Source: Clostridiaceae bacterium
Lineage (GTDB): Bacteria > Bacillota > Clostridia > Lachnospirales > Lachnospiraceae
NCBI GenBank assembly: GCA_902362725.1
Contig: CABIXM010000020.1
Coordinates: 1-64,000 of the forward strand
DNA: 64,000 bases
Direction: 5' to 3'
Shown: positions 19,907 to 29,217 of the stretch, piece by piece
How the letters are laid out: the number at the start of each line of letters is the position of its first letter
How positions within the stretch are numbered: position 1 is the stretch's first letter
Notes under the pieces: generated by a model
What the model was told of the DNA's origin: nothing
Seen by the model: the letters and a program-made list of their open reading frames with translations, nothing else
The model's database searches: none
Made by a program: the position numbers and the translations under genes

Positions 19907-20851
19907 ATGGATTTTATTACAATTGGTGAGATGCTGATTGATTTCCTTCCCGGACAGGAGGAAGGAAGCTACATACGCAACGCGGGTGGCGCGCCGGGCA
20001 ATGTGGCAATCAGTGCAGCGAGAAACGGACTGAAGGCAGGCATGTACTGTAAGGTGGGAAATGATGATTTCGGAAAGTTCCTGCTGGATACTTTGCGCGA
20101 GAACCATGTGACGCCGCTGGCTCCGGAGATGACAGACGACGCAGTTACAACCATGGCGTTCGTATCCCTGAATGAGTACAATGACAGAAGCTTTACTTTT
20201 GCCAGAAAGCCGGGCGCGGATATGCTGCTTAGCAAGAGCGAAATTAAGGATGAGGATCTGAAGGACTGCCGTCTTTTTCAGGCAGGCTCTCTCACACTGT
20301 CTGCAGGCCCTGCTGTGGAGGCTACGGAGTATGCCATGGCCAGAGCAAAAGAACTGGGCTGTATGGTAGGTTTTGATATCAATTACCGCAATCTGATCTG
20401 GAAGGACGACAAGGATGCCTGCACCAGGAAAGTACTGTCTGTTTTGAAATATGTGGATTTTCTGAAGCTTTCTGACGAGGAAATTGATATGGTAGGCGGT
20501 CATGACAAGGTACCGGATGTGATGAAGGAGTATGATATCGCAGTGACTGTGCTGACATTGGGCGGCGATGGCGCGGAGGTATTTTACGATGGAAAATCCT
20601 ATGTGATTCCGGGCTTCCCGGCCAAAGTGGCGGATACCACCGGAGCAGGCGACGCGTTCTGGGGCGGCTTCTTATCCTGCGTCCTGAATCACGGCGTATC
20701 CTCCGTGGATCAGCTGAACGCGGAGCTGCTTCAGGAGGCAGTCCGGTATGGCAATGTGAGCGGTTCCCTGTCTGTACAGCAGAAGGGCGCAATTTCGTCC
20801 CTGCCAACCAGAGAACAGGTAGAACAGTTTCTTGCGGAGCACAAAAACTGA
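19907..20851 (+). CDS. scrK: fructokinase-like PfkB sugar kinase
   Basis: 314 aa, PfkB family. The N-terminal GEMLIDFLP and GGAPGNVAISAARNGLKAG and the C-terminal ADTTGAGDAFWGGF are those of bacterial fructokinases, which phosphorylate fructose with ATP. No sucrose hydrolase or transporter is adjacent, so the physiological substrate is inferred. The start has a TAGGAAAAGG site and a promoter lies just upstream. A VOC-family gene follows after 27 bases. Confidence 0.82.
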   Translation: MDFITIGEMLIDFLPGQEEGSYIRNAGGAPGNVAISAARNGLKAGMYCKVGNDDFGKFLLDTLRENHVTPLAPEMTDDAVTTMAFVSLNEYNDRSFTFARKPGADMLLSKSEIKDEDLKDCRLFQAGSLTLSAGPAVEATEYAMARAKELGCMVGFDINYRNLIWKDDKDACTRKVLSVLKYVDFLKLSDEEIDMVGGHDKVPDVMKEYDIAVTVLTLGGDGAEVFYDGKSYVIPGFPAKVADTTGAGDAFWGGFLSCVLNHGVSSVDQLNAELLQEAVRYGNVSGSLSVQQKGAISSLPTREQVEQFLAEHKN

Positions 20852-20878
20852 GCAGGTTCAGAAAACAGGAGGGGTATT

Positions 20879-21310
20879 ATGCTTACAAATTTTGTAGATG
20901 GTTATCAGCACATTGGAATTCCCACAGACGATATCAACAAGACTGCGGAGTTTTATGAGAGTCTGGGCTTCAAGCTGAAATGGGAGACCGTATACGGGGG
21001 CAATCCGGTCAAATTCCTGGAACACGGCAATATCATCATCGAGACCTATGAGAAGGACGGCGGCGCGACAAATGCCACCGGAGCTATCGATCATCTGGCA
21101 CTGAACTGCACGGACATCGTGGCCTGTGTGAAAGAGGTACGGGAATCCGGCTATCAGATCAACGAGGGCCCGGCGTTCCTGCCCTACTGGGAGCATGGAG
21201 TAGCTTATGTAACGATTCTGGGACCGAACCATGAGGTGGTGGAGTTCATTCAGAAATTTGCTTCCGAAGAGGAAAAGGAAAAGGCTGTGAAGGCATTGGA
21301 ACTGAAATAA
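20879..21310 (+). CDS. VOC family (glyoxalase-like) protein
   Basis: 143 aa with two beta-alpha-beta-beta-beta repeats. The first opens with H-I-G-I-P-T-D-D, and the second has D-H-L-A-L-N and ends near E-V-V-E-F-I-Q. Metal-ligand-like His and Glu residues are conserved. Members include lactoylglutathione lyases, epimerases and resistance proteins; the substrate is not evident. It is probably co-transcribed with the fructokinase. Confidence 0.82.
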   Translation: MLTNFVDGYQHIGIPTDDINKTAEFYESLGFKLKWETVYGGNPVKFLEHGNIIIETYEKDGGATNATGAIDHLALNCTDIVACVKEVRESGYQINEGPAFLPYWEHGVAYVTILGPNHEVVEFIQKFASEEEKEKAVKALELK

Positions 21311-21320
21311 AGGGTTTTGA

Positions 21321-21354
21321 AAAAGAGGATGTCATTTGATGACATCCTCTTTTA
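21321..21354. terminator. bidirectional terminator between VOC gene and asnA
   Basis: AAAAGAGGATGTCA and its complement flank a five-base loop, with A's on one side and T's on the other. It lies between convergent genes. Confidence 0.9.
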
Positions 21355-21369
21355 TGCTTCGCGTATGAT

Positions 21370-22380
21370 TTACAGCAGGTTAATGCCGCATTTCGCACAT
21401 TTTTCCCGCACCTCATCGGGCCAGATGGACACCTGTACCTCGCCGATATGGGCCTTGCGGAGATAAAACATACAGATACGGGACTGGCCGATACCGCCGC
21501 CCACGGTGTAGGGCAGCTTCTTCTCCAGAATGGCCTTCTGGAAAGGCAGCTTCGCCCGATCCTCGCAGCCGGAGAGTTTCAGCTGACGGGCAAGGGAATC
21601 CTCGTCCACGCGGATACCCATAGAGGACAGCTCCAGGGCGTGGCCCAGAACCGGATACCACACGATGATATCGCCGTTTAAGTGCCAGTCGTCGTAATCC
21701 GGCGCGCGTCCGTCGTGGGGCTCGCCGCTTGCCAGCTTGTCGCCGATCTCCATGAGGAAGACAGCGCCTTTTTCCCGGGCAATGATATCCTCGCGCTCCT
21801 TCGGGGTCTTATCCGGGTAGAGATCCGCCAGCTCCTGGGTGGTGATGAAGAAGATTTCCTTCGGAAGAATCTCTTCGATGTAATCATAGCGGATAGCCAT
21901 GTATTTTTCAGTCTTCTTCAGGGCCTTGTAGACCTTGCGGACGGTTTCTTTGAGATACTCCACATTGCGGTCCTCTTTCAGGATGATTTTTTCCCAGTCC
22001 CACTGATCCACGTAGATGGAGTGGATATTGTCGGTGTCCTCATCCCGGCGGATGGCGCTCATGTCAGTATAGAGACCCTCGCCGATGTGGAAACCGTACT
22101 GCTTCAGGGCGTTGCGCTTCCATTTCGCCAGAGAATGTACGATCTCGGCGGGACGATCATTCTGCTCCCGGATGCCGAAGGTAACGGGGCGCTCCACACC
22201 GTTCAGGTTGTCGTTGAGACCGGATTCCGGAGTGACGAACAGGGGCGCGGAGACGCGCAGCAGGTAAAGCTGCTCAGCCAGGGACTGCTGGAAGAAATCT
22301 TTGACCGTCTTGATGGCCACCTGGGTGTCGTAGAGCCCCAGGGCCGACATGTAGTCGGTCGGTATGTACAGATGTTCCAT
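21370..22380 (-). CDS. asnA: aspartate--ammonia ligase (asparagine synthetase A)
   Basis: 336 aa, the family's usual length. It resembles a class II aminoacyl-tRNA synthetase catalytic core and makes asparagine from aspartate, ammonia and ATP. Visible segments: [29 protein letters not shown], and the C-terminal [15 protein letters not shown]. It is divergent from the T-box-controlled AspRS/GatCAB operon, forming an asparagine/Asn-tRNA region. Confidence 0.95.
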   Translation of the reverse strand: MEHLYIPTDYMSALGLYDTQVAIKTVKDFFQQSLAEQLYLLRVSAPLFVTPESGLNDNLNGVERPVTFGIREQNDRPAEIVHSLAKWKRNALKQYGFHIGEGLYTDMSAIRRDEDTDNIHSIYVDQWDWEKIILKEDRNVEYLKETVRKVYKALKKTEKYMAIRYDYIEEILPKEIFFITTQELADLYPDKTPKEREDIIAREKGAVFLMEIGDKLASGEPHDGRAPDYDDWHLNGDIIVWYPVLGHALELSSMGIRVDEDSLARQLKLSGCEDRAKLPFQKAILEKKLPYTVGGGIGQSRICMFYLRKAHIGEVQVSIWPDEVREKCAKCGINLL

Positions 22381-22493
22381 GATATGATACTCCTCATTCT
22401 TTAAGTTTTATCCGAGAAAACACAAAAATATTTTGGAAAAGAAAACTTGACACACAAAAATTTTAACAATGAAAAAGTGCCAGAAAAAAAGTC

Positions 22494-22522
22494 TTGCAAT
22501 TCAAAATCAAGTGTGCTATATT
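22494..22522 (+). promoter_or_regulatory. promoter of the T-box operon
   Basis: TTGCAA, 17 bp, TATATT; start of transcription expected near 22530. Confidence 0.65.
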
Positions 22523-22559
22523 TCTCGCATAAAAAGTTTGTAATTGTTACAAACGATTA

Positions 22560-22870
22560 TACTATAACGAAATGCAAAGAACAAGACTCGGATTTTCAGA
22601 GGCCGACAGGAATATGGCGTCACCGACTGAGAGCGCTATTTGGATTAGGAAATTCAGGGAACACTTGGGAGCAGATCGGTCGAATCCCGAACACATTTAT
22701 CAGATTCGGATGTAGGCCGGTACGGAACTGTCCACGTTAAGGGCATAAAAGAGGAAATGTGAGCCTGACGAAAGAGCGGACGCATTTCAATGCGGGTGGT
22801 ACCGCGGGATTTCTGATGAATACGAAACCCCGTCCCGGAATAGGAATATTCCGGGACGGGGTTCTTTTTG
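22560..22870 (+). promoter_or_regulatory. T-box riboswitch ahead of aspS-gatCAB
   Basis: The T-box sequence GGGTGGTACCGCG (22794-22806) pairs with uncharged tRNA acceptor ends. It is followed by a strong terminator (arms about 22826-22863, core CCCCGTCCCGGAAT, then T's). Upstream pairing includes CCGAA/TTCGG (stem III region). The specifier is probably the AAC of GGGAACACTT (22660-22662), which would sense tRNA-Asn; this is my reading and Asp (GAC) is not excluded. Left boundary approximate. Confidence 0.88.
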
Positions 22871-22939
22871 GATTCTATCTGATACCTGCCCGGAAGAGCT
22901 TTAGGCCTGAAAAGGTAAATATTCGAAAGGTAGGTAAAA

Positions 22940-24274
22940 ATGATGGAATTCATGACAGGCGTGAAAGAAAAAGAAACCGTAGATCTGACGGCAGTGACCG
23001 CAGAGGGCATGGAAGGCAAGACCGTGAAAATTGAGGGAACGGTTCACACAATTCGCGACATGGGCGAGGTAGCCTTCGTGATTTTAAGACGGCGGGACGG
23101 ATTATTACAGTGTGTCTTTGAGGAAGGCGTGACCGCTTTCGATCTGAAGACTCTGAAAGAAGCCTCCAGCATCGTAGCAGAGGGCACCATTCATAAAGAG
23201 GAGCGCGCCCCCCACGGCGTAGAGCTTCGTCTGACCGGCATCACCGTATTATCCGAGCCGGCCGCGCCCATGCCCTTGCCCATCGCCAAATGGAAGCTGA
23301 ATACATCCCTGGACGCCAAGCTGAACCGCAGATCCATTTCCCTCCGGAATGTGAGAGAGCGGGCCAAGTTCCGGATTCAGGAGGGCGTGGTAAGAGCCTT
23401 CCGAGATTTCCTTTACAGCCAGGGCTTCACCGAAATTCACACCCCGAAGATCGGAGCCAAGGGAGCCGAGGGCGGTTCTAACCTGTTCCGTCTGGATTAT
23501 TTCCATCATCCGGCAGTGTTGGCCCAGAGCCCCCAGTTCTATAAGCAGATGATGGTGGGCGTGTTCGACCGGGTCTTCGAGACCGGCCCGGTGTTCCGCG
23601 CGGAGAAGCACAATACCAAACGCCACCTGAACGAGTACACCAGCCTGGATTTCGAGATGGGCTACATCGACAGCTTTGAGGATATCATGGCCATGGAGAC
23701 CGGATTTATCCAGTATATGCTGAAGATGCTGGAGAACGATTACGCACAGGAGCTTCAGATTCTCGGCATTACCTTACCGAAGGCTGACAAAATTCCGGCG
23801 GTTCGCTTCGACGAGGCGAAACGCCTGGCTTCCGAAAAATACGGCCACAAGATCCGTAACCCTTACGACCTGGAGCCGGAGGAGGAAGTACTGATTGGAC
23901 GCTATTTCAAAGAGGAATACGGTTCTGATTTCGTATTTGTTACCCATTATCCGTCCAAGAAGCGTCCGTTCTACGCCATGGACGATCCGGCGGATCCGAA
24001 GTTTACCTTAAGCTTTGACCTGCTGTTCGACGGCCTGGAGATCACCACCGGTGGCCAGCGTATCCATGATTATCAGATGCTGCTGGATAAGATCGCGGCC
24101 AGAGGTATGACCGAGGAGGGCATGGAGCAGTACCTGGACACCTTCAAATACGGCATGCCGCCCCACGGTGGACTTGGTATCGGCTTAGAGCGTCTGACTA
24201 TGAAGCTGATAGGCGAAGACAATGTACGTGAAACAACATTATTCCCGCGCGACTTAAGTCGTCTGGAGCCTTAG
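22940..24274 (+). CDS. aspS: non-discriminating aspartyl-tRNA synthetase, archaeal type
   Basis: 444 aa, shorter than the roughly 590-aa bacterial AspRS because it lacks the GAD insertion. An N-terminal OB-fold anticodon domain (about 20-110) is followed by a class II core with F-T-E-I-H-T-P-K-I, FRAEKHNTKRHLNEYTSLDFE (motif 2 region) and GGLGIGLERL (motif 3). Such enzymes charge both tRNA-Asp and tRNA-Asn with aspartate; the latter is then amidated by GatCAB, encoded directly downstream. The T-box makes expression respond to tRNA charging. Confidence 0.92.
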   Translation: MMEFMTGVKEKETVDLTAVTAEGMEGKTVKIEGTVHTIRDMGEVAFVILRRRDGLLQCVFEEGVTAFDLKTLKEASSIVAEGTIHKEERAPHGVELRLTGITVLSEPAAPMPLPIAKWKLNTSLDAKLNRRSISLRNVRERAKFRIQEGVVRAFRDFLYSQGFTEIHTPKIGAKGAEGGSNLFRLDYFHHPAVLAQSPQFYKQMMVGVFDRVFETGPVFRAEKHNTKRHLNEYTSLDFEMGYIDSFEDIMAMETGFIQYMLKMLENDYAQELQILGITLPKADKIPAVRFDEAKRLASEKYGHKIRNPYDLEPEEEVLIGRYFKEEYGSDFVFVTHYPSKKRPFYAMDDPADPKFTLSFDLLFDGLEITTGGQRIHDYQMLLDKIAARGMTEEGMEQYLDTFKYGMPPHGGLGIGLERLTMKLIGEDNVRETTLFPRDLSRLEP

Positions 24275-24287
24275 CGTTGGCAATGAG

Positions 24288-24420
24288 CAGTGCAGCCTGC
24301 CGTAAAAAGGCAGTGCGCCTGCTTGCAGGAAACAATGACTTTTTATGGCAGGCTATAGGGCGAAGCCCGTAAAGCGAGGTTTTGCGAAGCAAAATCGAGC
24401 GTGCACTGCGGAGTAAAGGA
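24288..24420. repeat. branched hairpin element between aspS and gatC
   Basis: Nested pairing: outer GAGCAGTGCA/TGCACTGCGG arms enclose GCCTGCCGTAAAAAG/CTTTTTATGGCAGGC, with small hairpins CCTGCTTGCAGG, GGGCGAAGCCC and TTTTGCGAAGCAAAA. It resembles REP-type intergenic repeats and may act on the mRNA between the two genes. Confidence 0.7.
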
Positions 24421-24426
24421 GAAAAC

Positions 24427-24720
24427 ATGGCAAATATAATTTCCGATGAAACGATTGAATATGTAGGCATCCTGGCGAAGCTGGAGCTGTCCGACAAAGA
24501 GAAAGAGGCGGCCAAGAAGGATATGGGCCGGATGCTGGATTATATCGATAAATTGAACGAACTGGACACCGCAGGCGTGGAACCCATGTCCCACGTATTC
24601 CCCGTGAGCAATGTATTCCGGGAGGACGAGGTGGAAAACGGGGACGAGCACGAGGAGATGCTGGTGAATGCGCCCAAGGTCAAAGACGGTATGTATATGG
24701 TACCGAAGACTGTAGAGTAG
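24427..24720 (+). CDS. gatC: Asp/Glu-tRNA amidotransferase subunit C
   Basis: 97 aa. The start at 24427 follows an AAAGGAG site; the longer frame from 24382 runs into the hairpin element. The sequence has the family's [17 protein letters not shown] start and a C-terminal belt ([17 protein letters not shown]) that wraps GatA and GatB. It is followed after 13 bases by gatA. Confidence 0.95.
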   Translation: MANIISDETIEYVGILAKLELSDKEKEAAKKDMGRMLDYIDKLNELDTAGVEPMSHVFPVSNVFREDEVENGDEHEEMLVNAPKVKDGMYMVPKTVE

Positions 24721-24733
24721 GAGGTGACAGGAA

Positions 24734-26197
24734 ATGGAATTTCGTGAAATGACAGCGGCGGAGATCGGACAGACGATCAAAGCCGGAGAAATGACAGCTG
24801 TGGACGCTGTGAAGGCAGCCCTGGCTGAGATCAAAAGACAGGATGAGGTTCTGAACAGCTTTGTCACCGTGGATGAGGAAGGCGCACTGAAAAGAGCGGC
24901 CGAGGTGCAGAAGCGCATCGAGAGCGGCGAGCTCACCGGCCCGCTGGCAGGCGTTCCCATTGCCATCAAGGACAATATGTGTACAAAAGGTCTGAAGACT
25001 ACCTGCTCTTCCAAAATCCTTTATAACTTTGAGCCGACCTATTCCGCAGAGGCTGTGTTAAATCTGGAAAAAGCCGGAATGGTCGTCATCGGCAAGACCA
25101 ACATGGACGAGTTCGCCATGGGAAGCACCACCGAGACTTCCGCCTTTGGCGTGACCCGCAATCCCTGGGATACCGAACACGTACCGGGCGGTTCCTCAGG
25201 CGGTTCCTGCGCGGCGGTGGCTTCCGGCGAAGCACCCTGCGCCCTGGGTTCCGACACAGGCGGATCCATCCGTCAGCCCAGCTCCTTCTGCGGCGTCACC
25301 GGCATCAAGCCCACCTACGGAACCGTATCCCGTTACGGTCTGATTGCCTATGGCTCTTCGCTTGATCAGATCGGACCGGTGGCAAAGGATGTGACGGATT
25401 GCGCTCTGCTTTTGGAGGCAATCGCTTCCTATGATAAGAAGGACAGCACTTCTGTAAAACGCGAGTCCTATGACTTCACTTCTGCCTTAAAGGATGATGC
25501 AGAGGGGCTGCGCATCGGTATTCCGCGTGATTATTTCGGTGAAGGCCTGAATCCGGAGGTGGCTGCGGCAGTGAAAGCGGCTGCGAAGGTTCTGGAAGAA
25601 AAAGGTGCTGTCGTGGAGGAGTTTGACTTAAGCCTGGTGGATTACGCGATTCCCGCTTACTATATCATCGCTTCCGCCGAGGCCAGCTCGAACCTGGCCC
25701 GTTTCGACGGCGTAAAATACGGCTACCGCACCGAGGAGTACGAAGGCCTCCACAACATGTACAAGAAGACACGTTCCGAGGGCTTCGGCCCGGAGGTGAA
25801 GCGACGGATTATGCTGGGCTCTTTCGTCTTAAGCTCTGGTTACTACGACGCTTATTATCTGAAGGCCCTGCGCACCAAAGCCCTGATTCGTCAGGCCTTC
25901 GACCGTGCCTTTGAAAAATATGATGTGATTTTGGGACCGGCGGCCCCGACCACCGCGCCGAAGCTTGGCGAGTCCCTGTCCGATCCGCTTCAGATGTATC
26001 TGGGCGATGTCTACACCATTTCCGCGAACCTGGCCGGACTTCCCGGAATCTGCCTGCCCTGCGGCATGGATTCCAAGGGACTGCCCATCGGCCTGCAGCT
26101 TCTGGGCGACTGCTTCAAAGAGGAGCATATTATCCGGACGGCTTACGCTTACGAGTGCAGCCGGGGCCGGGCGGCCTTTGCAGGCAAGAGGGATTAG
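24734..26197 (+). CDS. gatA: Asp/Glu-tRNA amidotransferase subunit A
   Basis: 487 aa amidase releasing ammonia from glutamine. The Ser-Ser-Lys catalytic set is visible: Lys in P-I-A-I-K-D-N, the glycine/serine loop GGSSGGSCAAVASG, and DTGGSIRQPSSFCG. Length and order fit. It lies in the aspS-gatC-gatA-gatB operon and serves amidation of misacylated Asp-tRNA-Asn and probably Glu-tRNA-Gln. Confidence 0.97.
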   Translation: MEFREMTAAEIGQTIKAGEMTAVDAVKAALAEIKRQDEVLNSFVTVDEEGALKRAAEVQKRIESGELTGPLAGVPIAIKDNMCTKGLKTTCSSKILYNFEPTYSAEAVLNLEKAGMVVIGKTNMDEFAMGSTTETSAFGVTRNPWDTEHVPGGSSGGSCAAVASGEAPCALGSDTGGSIRQPSSFCGVTGIKPTYGTVSRYGLIAYGSSLDQIGPVAKDVTDCALLLEAIASYDKKDSTSVKRESYDFTSALKDDAEGLRIGIPRDYFGEGLNPEVAAAVKAAAKVLEEKGAVVEEFDLSLVDYAIPAYYIIASAEASSNLARFDGVKYGYRTEEYEGLHNMYKKTRSEGFGPEVKRRIMLGSFVLSSGYYDAYYLKALRTKALIRQAFDRAFEKYDVILGPAAPTTAPKLGESLSDPLQMYLGDVYTISANLAGLPGICLPCGMDSKGLPIGLQLLGDCFKEEHIIRTAYAYECSRGRAAFAGKRD

Positions 26198-26212
26198 GAA
26201 GGAGTGGAGAAA

Positions 26213-27646
26213 ATGAGTAAACAGTATGAGACCGTCATCGGTCTGGAGGTCCATGTAGAGCTGGCCACTAAAACCAAGATTTTCTGCTCCTGCAGCACCG
26301 CATTTGGAGGAGCGCCCAACACCCATACCTGTCCGGTGTGTACCGGTATGCCCGGTTCCCTGCCGGTGCTGAATAAGAAGGTGGTAGAGTACGCTATGGC
26401 CGTGGGTCTGGCCACCAACTGTACCATCACCCGTCACAGCAAATTTGACCGGAAGAATTATTTCTATCCGGATAACCCCCAGAATTACCAGATTTCTCAG
26501 CTGTACGCGCCCATTTGCCGGGATGGCTATGTGGAAATCGAGACAGAAACTGGTTCCAAGAAAATTGGTATCCATGAGATTCACATGGAGGAGGATGCAG
26601 GAAAGTTGATTCATGACGAGTGGGAGGACTGCTCGTTAGTGGATTATAACCGAAGTGGCGTGCCGCTGATCGAGATCGTGTCCGAGCCGGATATGCGAAG
26701 CGCCGAAGAAGTCATTGCCTATCTGGATAAGCTGCGTCTGATCATCCAGTATCTGGGGGCATCCGACTGCAAGCTCCAGGAGGGTTCCATGCGTGCGGAT
26801 GTGAACCTGTCCGTCCGTGAGGTGGGCACGGAGAAATTCGGCACCCGTACCGAAATGAAAAACCTGAACTCCTTCAAGGCCATTGGCCGCGCCATCGAGG
26901 GCGAGCGCCAGCGCCAGATCGAGCTTCTGGAAGAGGGCAAGAAGGTGATACAGGAGACTCGCCGCTGGGATGATAATAAGGAAAGCTCTCACGCCATGCG
27001 TTCCAAGGAGGACGCCCAGGATTACCGCTATTTCCCGGAGCCGGATCTGGTGCCCATCGACATCAGCGAAGAGTGGCTGGACGAAATTAAAGCCCGTCAG
27101 CCGGAACTTCGGACGGAAAAGCTGAAGCGTTATAAGGAAGAGTTTGAAATTCCCGATTACGACGCGCAGATTCTGACTGGTTCCAAGCAGATGGCGGACA
27201 TGTTCGAGGCAGCCACGGACATCTGCAAGAAGCCGAAAAAGGTCTCCAACTGGCTGATGGTGGAGACCATGCGCCTCTTAAAAGAGGCCGGACAGGAGCC
27301 CGAGGATATGAAATTTTCCCCGGAGCATCTGGCGATGCTCATCGAGCTTGTGGACGCCGGAACCATCAACAGCAGCGTGGCGAAAGAGGTCTTTGAACAC
27401 ATTTTCCATGAAGATGTGGATCCGAAAGAATATGTGGAAGAAAAGGGTCTGAAGACAGTCAACGACGAGGGAGCGCTTAAGAAGACCATCGAGCGCATCG
27501 TGGCAGCGAACCCGCAGTCTGTAGCCGATTACAAGGGCGGCAAGGAGAAGGCGCTGGGCTTCCTGGTGGGCCAGACCATGAAAGAGATGAAGGGGAAGGC
27601 AAACCCGGGCAAGGTCAATGAGATTTTGAAGGAATTATTGAAATAA
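26213..27646 (+). CDS. gatB: Asp/Glu-tRNA amidotransferase subunit B
   Basis: 477 aa. ATG 26213 has a GGAAGGAG site; the GTG at 26204 overlaps it. Visible: ETVIGLEVHVEL, a zinc cluster (C-S-C ... C-P-V-C), the kinase-like core with SRSG-type segments such as VDYNRSGVPLIEIVSEPD, and the YqeY-like C-terminal tail. It activates the misacylated tRNA and receives ammonia from GatA. Last gene of the operon. Confidence 0.97.
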   Translation: MSKQYETVIGLEVHVELATKTKIFCSCSTAFGGAPNTHTCPVCTGMPGSLPVLNKKVVEYAMAVGLATNCTITRHSKFDRKNYFYPDNPQNYQISQLYAPICRDGYVEIETETGSKKIGIHEIHMEEDAGKLIHDEWEDCSLVDYNRSGVPLIEIVSEPDMRSAEEVIAYLDKLRLIIQYLGASDCKLQEGSMRADVNLSVREVGTEKFGTRTEMKNLNSFKAIGRAIEGERQRQIELLEEGKKVIQETRRWDDNKESSHAMRSKEDAQDYRYFPEPDLVPIDISEEWLDEIKARQPELRTEKLKRYKEEFEIPDYDAQILTGSKQMADMFEAATDICKKPKKVSNWLMVETMRLLKEAGQEPEDMKFSPEHLAMLIELVDAGTINSSVAKEVFEHIFHEDVDPKEYVEEKGLKTVNDEGALKKTIERIVAANPQSVADYKGGKEKALGFLVGQTMKEMKGKANPGKVNEILKELLK

Positions 27647-27711
27647 TGTAACTGGTCAGGTACTGAACAGTTGTGAAATAATCGCGAAAATTCAGATGAA
27701 GTTCTGCAAAG

Positions 27712-27760
27712 AAAAAAGGGGAGCTGCTTTGTGAGTTATCACAGAAGCGGCTCCTCTTTT
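27712..27760 (+). terminator. terminator after gatB
   Basis: AAAAAAGGGGAGCTGCTT pairs with AAGCGGCTCCTCTTTT. Confidence 0.85.
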
Positions 27761-27847
27761 CTAATCTGCTTTTAATTACGATGCTTTCTTTCTAGTCAGA
27801 AACTGTTCAGTCTGTATATTAGAAAAAGGCACATGATTTACGGCTGA

Positions 27848-28048
27848 TTATAACTTGGTTACGTTGGTAGCCTGCGGTCCCTTTGCTCCGTCAACAACGT
27901 CAAACTCTACAGCCTGACCTTCCTCGAGAGACTTGAATCCATCAGAATTGATACCGGAGAAGTGTACGAAAATGTCATTTCCCTGCTCGTCAGAGATGAA
28001 ACCGTAACCCTTCTGATTGTTGAACCACTTAACTGTACCCTTGTTCAT
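27848..28048 (-). CDS. csp: cold-shock protein (CspA family)
   Basis: 66 aa, a single OB-fold. RNP1 (K-G-Y-G-F-I) and RNP2 (D-I-F-V-H-F) RNA-binding motifs are intact. Binds single-stranded RNA/DNA as a chaperone. A GGAGG site precedes the start, and an untranslated stretch lies between it and the divergent amidohydrolase promoter. Confidence 0.96.
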   Translation of the reverse strand: MNKGTVKWFNNQKGYGFISDEQGNDIFVHFSGINSDGFKSLEEGQAVEFDVVDGAKGPQATNVTKL

Positions 28049-28155
28049 TGTGATACCTCCAAAATAATTAAAAAAAGGTTATTTACCGTATCATTACGGC
28101 TGGGTTTAGAGTATCACAAACGGCAATCGGTGTCAATCAAAAACAGCGCGAAAGA

Positions 28156-28184
28156 TTGACTTTTTTCCGGCCTTTGATTACACT
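28156..28184 (+). promoter_or_regulatory. promoter of the amidohydrolase gene
   Basis: TTGACT, 17 bp, TACACT. It overlaps the earliest possible TTG start, which argues that translation begins later, at 28249. Confidence 0.65.
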
Positions 28185-28248
28185 TGACAGAGAAGAAAAA
28201 ACAGGGTTTAGAATTGGAAATGAGTGGGAAATGGGAGGTGGATTTTCG

Positions 28249-29124
28249 TTGTTTGGAGAGTGTCATGCCCATGTGATCATGGATGGAAAAAATTATAAGG
28301 CGGCGGTGGCGCTACATAAGGAAAGGCCAAATGAGGCGGTTATCCGGGAGCATCTGTCAGCCTGGCAGCAGGCAGATATCACCTTTGTGCGGGATGGAGG
28401 AGACGCTTACGGGGTGTCGGAACGGGCCAGGGAACTGGCCGGGGAGTATGGCATCGATTATCGAACGCCCATTTTTGCCATTCATAAGAGAGGACATTAC
28501 GGCGGTATCGTTGGCCTGCCCTATGACGACCGGCAGGGATACCGGGAGCTGGTGCAGGAGGCTCGGAAGCGGGGCGCGGATTTTATCAAGATTATGATCA
28601 GCGGGATTATGGAGTTTGATACGTTTGGGAAACTGACGGAAGAAGGGCTGGATGGAGATGAGATCGCTTATCTGATCGAGACGGCACATGACGCCGGTCT
28701 GCGGGTCATGGCCCATGGAAATGGGGGTGCAGTCGCCCGGGCGGCTATCGGCGCAGGTGTAGATACCCTGGAGCATGGCAATTATATGGAAGAGGAAACC
28801 ATCTGTCAGCTGGCGGAAAGCGATACCATCTGGATACCCACCTTCGCGCCCACCGGCAACCTTATCGGCTGTGGACGATTCCCGGACGAGCAGGTGAAGG
28901 CGATTCTTGTGCGGCAGCAGAAAGCAGTGCGCTTTGGCTTCGAACAGGGCGCACGGATCGGCCTTGGCAGTGATTCCGGCGCTTATCTGGTGCCCCATGG
29001 ACAGGGACTGATGGATGAGTATACGTTTATGAAAGAGGCTGTGGGGCGGGAAAATGCGGAGGCGCTGGATCGGAGACTGGCGGAGTCAGAGGCGTGGATT
29101 CGGGAGAATATGAAGAGGGGATAA
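28249..29124 (+). CDS. metal-dependent amidohydrolase
   Basis: About 291 aa from TTG 28249, chosen because GGGAGG lies ahead and the upstream part is promoter. A TIM-barrel hydrolase with the N-terminal H-A-H metal motif, a lysine in F-I-K-I-M-I-S-G, M-A-H-G-N and LEHGNY histidines, and the G-S-D-S-G aspartate. It is related to imidazolonepropionase/prolidase-like amidohydrolases. The substrate is unknown. Monocistronic by position. Confidence 0.8.
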   Translation: MFGECHAHVIMDGKNYKAAVALHKERPNEAVIREHLSAWQQADITFVRDGGDAYGVSERARELAGEYGIDYRTPIFAIHKRGHYGGIVGLPYDDRQGYRELVQEARKRGADFIKIMISGIMEFDTFGKLTEEGLDGDEIAYLIETAHDAGLRVMAHGNGGAVARAAIGAGVDTLEHGNYMEEETICQLAESDTIWIPTFAPTGNLIGCGRFPDEQVKAILVRQQKAVRFGFEQGARIGLGSDSGAYLVPHGQGLMDEYTFMKEAVGRENAEALDRRLAESEAWIRENMKRG

Positions 29125-29160
29125 AAACTGAGGTTATAGGGTGGAGAAATGGAAGGATAG

Positions 29161-29202
29161 AAAAAGAGATGAAGCAGACCACAAGAGTTTGGCTTCATCT
29201 CT
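29161..29202 (-). terminator. terminator of the minus-strand zinc-ribbon gene
   Basis: On the minus strand AGAGATGAAGC pairs with GCTTCATCTCT, followed by T's. Confidence 0.75.
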
Positions 29203-29217
29203 GAAATTCTTAAATGA

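Noticed and set aside
28156..28248. Extended N-terminus of the amidohydrolase from TTG 28156
   Set aside because: It overlaps a good promoter and lacks a ribosome binding site; GGGAGG supports 28249.
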